A DNA stretch of 64,000 nucleotides, from positions 12,969,369-13,033,368 of the forward strand of contig NC_081543.1 in assembly GCF_901000735.1 (NCBI RefSeq), in the 5' to 3' direction. Below, piece by piece: positions 58,618 through 64,000 of the stretch. The notes beneath the pieces were generated by a model. The model saw only the letters and a program-made list of their open reading frames with translations. It had not been told where the DNA came from and ran no database searches. Every line of letters begins with the position of its first letter. Position 1 is the first letter of the stretch. The stretch is from Corylus avellana. Taxonomy: Eukaryota > Streptophyta > Magnoliopsida > Fagales > Betulaceae. The position numbers were made by a program, and so were the translations under genes.

Positions 58618-60574
58618 GGACTGTGGGAGAAAGGGATACATCAAGATTTTTTTTTTTTTTTTTCTTTAACTTTATGCGCAAGTAATACGATAACATTTTT
58701 TTTTCTTTTATGGGAAAGAGACTAAGAGTGGATTGAGATCACAAATACAATAATCTAGGGTAAGCATGGGGTGCAATATCTTTTTTATGGACCATTTACT
58801 TTAAATAAACTATTCAAATTGTACTCAAAAAAAAAAAAAAAAATTAGTTGGGGGTGATTTGGCCATCCTTTCTAGCCACAACTCGGGTGGCTAAACCACC
58901 CCAACGTCCAAGTGTGGTTTGGCCATTTCAAACCACTTCTACCACCTCTTTTCTTTTCTTTGTTTTGGACTACTTATTTACAATGAATGCCCATAAGAAA
59001 AGGGTAATGCATCCGTTTACAATTCTAATGGTGTAATGCTTGTCATCTAAGATGCATTTTCAAACTGCCGTTCATGCTTGGCTACGGAGCCAAGCATCAA
59101 ATGGGCCAAACCATTTTTTCGGCTCATTCTTTATTTTACATTCTACTAATTGATTTAAGATGTTTGTTGTGTTGGGTTGCCTCGCCTATTTTTGGATTGT
59201 GTTAATTATTGTAATTTTAGCCTCCCTTTTTTCCTTTCATATTGCTTGGAAAACAAAAAAGTGCATTTTCTGGTGACCAGGCTGTTTCCACGTTGCCTCT
59301 TTCTTTCTTTCTTTGTTTTTCTTTTTAATTTTATTTTGCCTAAGTTAGGCAAAAAAAAAAAAAAAAAAAAAATTGCATTTTAAGATGTAAACTTCTTGTG
59401 AGGGTCTCTTCCCGCTTCCAGTATTTGCTAAAAAAACAATAAAAAAAAACCCTTATCCTGTGGGCCTGTGGCTATAAATAAAGATGTTGTGATGACTAAG
59501 TGACATATAGAATTGGAAAATGGAGAGGATCCATGTCAATTGAAAAAATGGTAGTATTGCATTAAACTATCATTATAGAGAAATAGAAAATGTTAAGTGT
59601 TCTTCTTATGTTCTCTTAGTTCTAGGTAGATATTATTTTCTATAAACTAAGTGAAAGAAATAAAGACAAATTTCTTTTTTGCTTTTTTAAAAAATAATAT
59701 TGTAGGACCAGAACGTGAGAAGGACATAAGGAGAACACATAGTATTCCACATATTTAATCCATCGCTCCCACTAAATGAGACAAGAGTTATTATGTGCTC
59801 TCCTAGTCCTATATGAATATTATTTTTTTAAAATCAGGTGAGAGAAATAAGAGTCAGTTTTATTTTTGCTTTTTTAAAAAATAATATACACCTAAGACCA
59901 TGAGAGCACTTAGCATTCCCTAAATGAGACAATGAGAAACTGGCTCAAGATAACTATCCATATATATATATATATATATACGTTTTATCACATTAATTAC
60001 AACAGTATACTATAGCTCAGATAGCTTTCTTTTTATTTTGAATGTTTGTCTTGTAACATGATTCAATATAACTGTGTATTCTATATAAGATCAACACAAC
60101 ATATGGTTGTCCTAAGTTTACCAAATTCACAGCAATTCAATTTTTTTTTTTTTTTTTTTTTCAGTTTTGTTGACAGCAATTACTATCAAAATCCAAACCA
60201 GGCTAATTTGTTTTCAAATGCTTTAAGATGCAACATGTATGAAGGACATACAGTTCTTGCTTTTCCTTAATGATTTTTTTTTTTTTTGGAAAGATCCCAA
60301 TTAAAATATTTGGAATAAAGTGAGCATCCTCATTGGTCTTAAGAAGCAAAAATTTCAAGAGCCATGCATATCATTCACAACACATCAAAGAACACAAAGG
60401 GCAGAACAAATCTCATAATCTATAATGAAATCCCCAAACCCCTACAACTTGTATACAACATCTACTTCCAAGTGTAACATGGAAGCACTCTACAATACAA
60501 CATCTTTATTCAAGACAGACATTATTTTGAAGTTCAGATATCTTTTCCGGTTCCACTACCAAGTTGGCTGTGAA
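58299..60574. other. Intergenic region between protease and receptor genes
   Basis: 58299-58620 is the 5' region of the protease gene and includes a GA microsatellite at 58581-58611, a common promoter feature in plants. 58850-58950 has 'ggtggctaaaccacccc', similar to the arms of the element at 50845. T runs lie at 58647-58661, 60140-60162 and 60275-60287, and a TA run at 59959-59980. No gene seen. Confidence 0.5.
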
Positions 60575-63164
60575 TCACCAATACTTGGAAAGCATTTCAA
60601 AAAAAGACTCAATAAATCTATCCACGGCTCTAAAATAGTTATGCCTCCAATTCTTATTCAAGATTAGGATTCCGAAAAAAACCCAAAATCCAAATGCATA
60701 AGAGACAGCAACAAATGCATAGAAGAATAAATGGCTATCAATTATTCTAGTCCCTTCTTCTTTGTCCTTACTTTGACCGTTATGCTCAGGTTGAAGTTCA
60801 TTTGTGGTTGAGCAGTTCCTTGGTAGAGGGTCTCCACAAAGATTTGGATTACCATCATAGCATTGCATCCCAAAAGTTGAGAATTGTCGTTCAAATGGGA
60901 TTCTTCCTGAAAGATTGTTATATGCAACACTAAATGTAGATAGAGAAGTGAGTCCAACCAATTCATAAGGGATTTTCCCACTCAAATTGTTGTGAGAAAG
61001 ATCCAAACTCTCCACGTTTTTCAAGTTTTGGAAAGAAATTGGAATGGGACTTGTTAAGAAATTATTTGACAAGTTCAAAAATCGAATCTGTGACAAGTCT
61101 CCCATTTTAGAAGGAATGCTACCTGTCAATTGGTTGGATGACATGTCAATTCCAGTAATCAACCATAGCGGTATACCTTTGAAATTATATACCGCATTTT
61201 TTATTTGCCATGACGCTCCGATTTCAACTTGCATTTCATCTGCATGTGCAAGTCCATTTACAAATGTTCCGGTTGGAGACATCTTCTTCCAGAATGTAAT
61301 GTTATCAAGGCAGGTGGGAATTCGACCTGAAACATGATTATTAGAGATATCGAAAATTCGCAACCTTTCCATTTGACACATTTGTCGGAGTAGGTGACCT
61401 TCAAAGCGATTTCCACCTAAAAGAATTATGGCCAATCTAGGACGATCATACAACCACTTTGGAATACTACCAGACAAGTGATTGTTTCGAACATCTAATA
61501 TTTCCAAAGAGGGACTGTTTGAGATCGTGGGTGAGATGACTCCTTCAAAATGATTGCCGCCAAGTAGTAAAGTCTCCAGCCATGTCATGTTGGAGTTCCT
61601 TGGGAGCATTTCTCCTTGCAACTTATTGTTTGATAGATTTAGATATGCCACGTGGCTTCCATTTCTAGTCAAACTTTGTGGTATTGTTCCGGAGAACATG
61701 TTGTTAGAAAGATCTACTATTTCCAAAGACAGATTACCAAATGACCATGGAATTTTGCCTTGTAATGCATTTGAGGACATGTTAACTTGAAGTAAGCTTG
61801 GAAGAAGATGTCCAATATTTTCAGGAAGACGACCTTTGACATAATTATTAGATATGTCAAGAACCGTAAGTGACGAAGTTTGATTAGCAACACAATCAAG
61901 AAAAGAACCATCGATTTTGTTGCTTCTCAAGGATAAATACGTGATATTCGTGTTGAACAACAGCTGACAAGGTATGCTTCCCTCTATTGAGTTTACGGAC
62001 AAATCTAGCCGTAACAAGGAATATTGGGTCAAGATGAAGCTTGGGAAAATGTGACCATTCTTCTTGTTGATGTTGCAATCCTCCAAGCTCAGAGTTTGTA
62101 GTTGAAAGGTTGGGACCCATGAGGGAGATTCGGTTTCAACTTGCAAATCGTAGTTGCTTGAAAGATCAAGGGTTACGAGACTTGAAGCATTGGCAAAAAT
62201 AGAAAATGATAAAACCCCTTCTAATTGATTGCCCGAAACATCAAATCTCAAAATCCTGCTTTGGTTAGAGAATATTAATGGAGGTACATTGCCATGAAAG
62301 AGATTATGTGAAAGATCGAGGATTTCGAGACTTGAAGCATTAGCAAAAGTAGAATATGATAAAATCCCTCCTAATTGATTACCCGAGACACTGAAGAGGG
62401 TAATCTTACTTTGTTTGGAGAATATTGATGTAGGTGGATTACCATGAAGGCGATTACCCCATAGATAAAGTTCTTCAAGGTTTGCAATCATCCCAAGACA
62501 AGAAGGAATAAAGTCCTCCAATCCATTATTCCAAAGATCCAACACCCTCAAATGTTTCAGTCGCTTCAATTCGCAAAAAGCTGCAACAAAATGAGTGAGT
62601 AATTAAATGAAGTCTAATTCATAGAGAGTCAAAATCGATCATTCTATTGGGAACTTCATAAATTAGTCACTATGAATTGAGTTGGAAGTGAAAGGGCAAA
62701 TGAAATTAAATGAAACGCCTATAGATGAACAAATCATGGGATTAAGAAAAAGAAAAAAAAAAGAAAAGAAAAAGAACAAATCAATTAAGTTAGAGTTCTC
62801 ACGTACGTTGAAGGCCTCCTCCAATTTGCATCTTATTAAGAATGAGTTCTTCCAATTCATCAAACAGGGTGAACAAGGTTACATTAGGATACCATGTTTT
62901 TGAAGGTGCCATGTCGCCATTCAAGTAGTTTTCCAAATGGATAACGCTAACCCCCCCGCCAATACTCCCACACACGATTTCAAGCGTTTGATTACAACAA
63001 TCCCTTCCGTCCCACCCTGCAAAGGCTACACCATTTGTTGAGTTTCTGATCTCCAACAGAGCTTTGTTCTGTTCTTCGCTGCATCCTTTACCACAAGCAA
63101 AAGGGAAAAAAGAGATTGCCATAACCCAAACCAAAATGACATAATTGCCAAAACAAATCTTCAT
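60575..63164 (-). CDS. LRR receptor-like protein (RLP), no kinase
   Basis: Two exons, 63164-62807 and 62580-60575, phase-consistent (donor GTACGT, acceptor TTGCAG), 787 residues. Signal peptide about 1-24. LRR N-cap with the cysteine pair (GRDCCNQTLEIVC) follows. About twenty LRRs of the plant extracellular type (LxxLxLSxNxLxGxIP) make up most of the protein, interrupted near residues 555-600 by an island (ASWQIKNAVYNFKG). After the final repeats and C-cap (CGDPLPRNC) come an acidic stretch, a transmembrane helix about 733-758 (FYAFVAVSYAFGFWVFFGIL) and a 26-residue cytoplasmic tail (KNWRHNYFRAVDRF). This is the RLP plan, close to the RLP1/14/15 and CuRe1-like group. Such proteins sense extracellular ligands at the plasma membrane and signal through partner kinases (SOBIR1/BAK1 in known cases). 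Ligand unknown. Confidence 0.9.
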
Positions 63165-64000
63165 GATTTCGGAAGAGATAGATTATCAAATGAATGGCAT
63201 GTTGTGCATCTTCATCATGCTGCCTTTATGTATAACGTATGAATATATAAAATATTATTTCAGCAATCCAATTATTACTCTTTTCTTCCCCATTCATTTG
63301 TATATTCTGCTCAGTCATAGCCAGCCCCGCGTTTTCTGGAGATAGTTTGAAAATTGAAGCAGCTCACGCTGAAATAGAAGGTTTAGTCAAAAGTGGATGC
63401 ATGTTAAGAGAATATGTGAGGATTGAGATGCTCCCACTCTTTCCCACAAACAAACACAGACAGCCTCCGGGATATTATAAAAAACGTTACTTTGGATGAC
63501 TTTTGACCTGAAAATGTGATCCTCCACATTGATGGGACATCCATTGATCGAGGTCACCGAAGAGATTTATAAAAGGGAGAGAAAAACGTTTGCGTTTGCC
63601 AAACGCCAGGGAAAGTTTATAGTTTTTTTATTTTTTACTTTTTAATTTAATTTATTTTATTTTAATTTTTAAATTTTTTAATATCAAAAACTTATGATAA
63701 TAACCCAATTAACAAAAGGGGCCGTCCAGAACCTTTTTTTTTTTTTTTTTTTCCTATTAGATATATGGGCAACATATGAGCTATAATTTGCTGCATGTAG
63801 ATGCTTTATTGGCAAAGCTAATAAGATTGTAAATAAAAGATTTTAGGAAAAAATACAAAATCAGTCCATGTGGTTTACCTGATTTGCAATTAACTATTTG
63901 TGTTGGGTGGTCCCTCTTATGTGGAGACCACATGGACTACAACAAACAAAGAGTTTTGTTTGTAGTAAAACTCTAACACACGGTGCGTGTGTTTATAAGA
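63165..64000. other. 5' region of the receptor gene and AT-rich DNA
   Basis: Upstream of the minus-strand RLP gene. No clear TATA box can be singled out. A T run lies at 63730-63752. 63845-63960 ('cagtccatgtggtttacctg' and the facing 'accacatggacta') looks like the end of a MITE or LTR-type repeat running off the window. Confidence 0.4.

Overview
This is nuclear genomic DNA from a plant, most likely a woody eudicot. The reasons are split genes with GT-AG introns, AT-rich intergenic DNA full of LINE, SINE, MITE, hAT-like and CACTA remnants, and plant-specific families: a receptor-like protein, a UBP20/21-type deubiquitinase, glycine-rich wall proteins and an ATL-type RING-H2 protein. The species cannot be named from the sequence. 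Most of the window is repeats. About five host genes look intact.

Layout. 1-6540 is non-coding. 6541-16411 is an almost complete CACTA (En/Spm) transposon with a CACTA terminus, a palindromic subterminal array, a TNP2 gene and a second transposase gene, both on the minus strand and both carrying in-frame stops. It runs into a 100-N gap. After the gap, 16512-19123 repeats 3951-6540 without the transposon. 19124-32250 holds decayed retroelements plus one intact single-exon gamma-glutamylcyclotransferase-like gene (24600-25142). 33088-43505 holds glycine-rich secreted protein genes. A second 100-N gap is again followed by a near-identical copy of the sequence before it (33479-38729 against 38837-44046). 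45289-52747 is a tandemly duplicated, decayed pair of genes (a USP-like gene and a RING-H2 gene), interrupted by transposons, one of which carries a captured piece of a chloroplast RNA-binding protein gene. 54104-58298 is a complete eight-exon ubiquitin protease gene. 60575-63164 is a complete two-exon LRR receptor-like protein gene.

The main structural point is that both large duplications begin immediately after a 100-N gap and are collinear with the sequence before it. They are best read as overlapping contig ends or two haplotypes placed end to end, not as biological gene amplification. On that reading the locus has two glycine-rich genes rather than four, and the CACTA element is a polymorphic insertion whose empty allele is also present in the window.

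I found no new multi-gene system. The most interesting real biology is the filled/empty CACTA pair with its palindromic terminus, the duplicated promoter in front of the second glycine-rich gene, the reciprocal decay of the USP/RING pair, the captured chloroplast RNP fragment, and two snRNA-type promoter motifs in a diverged repeat.
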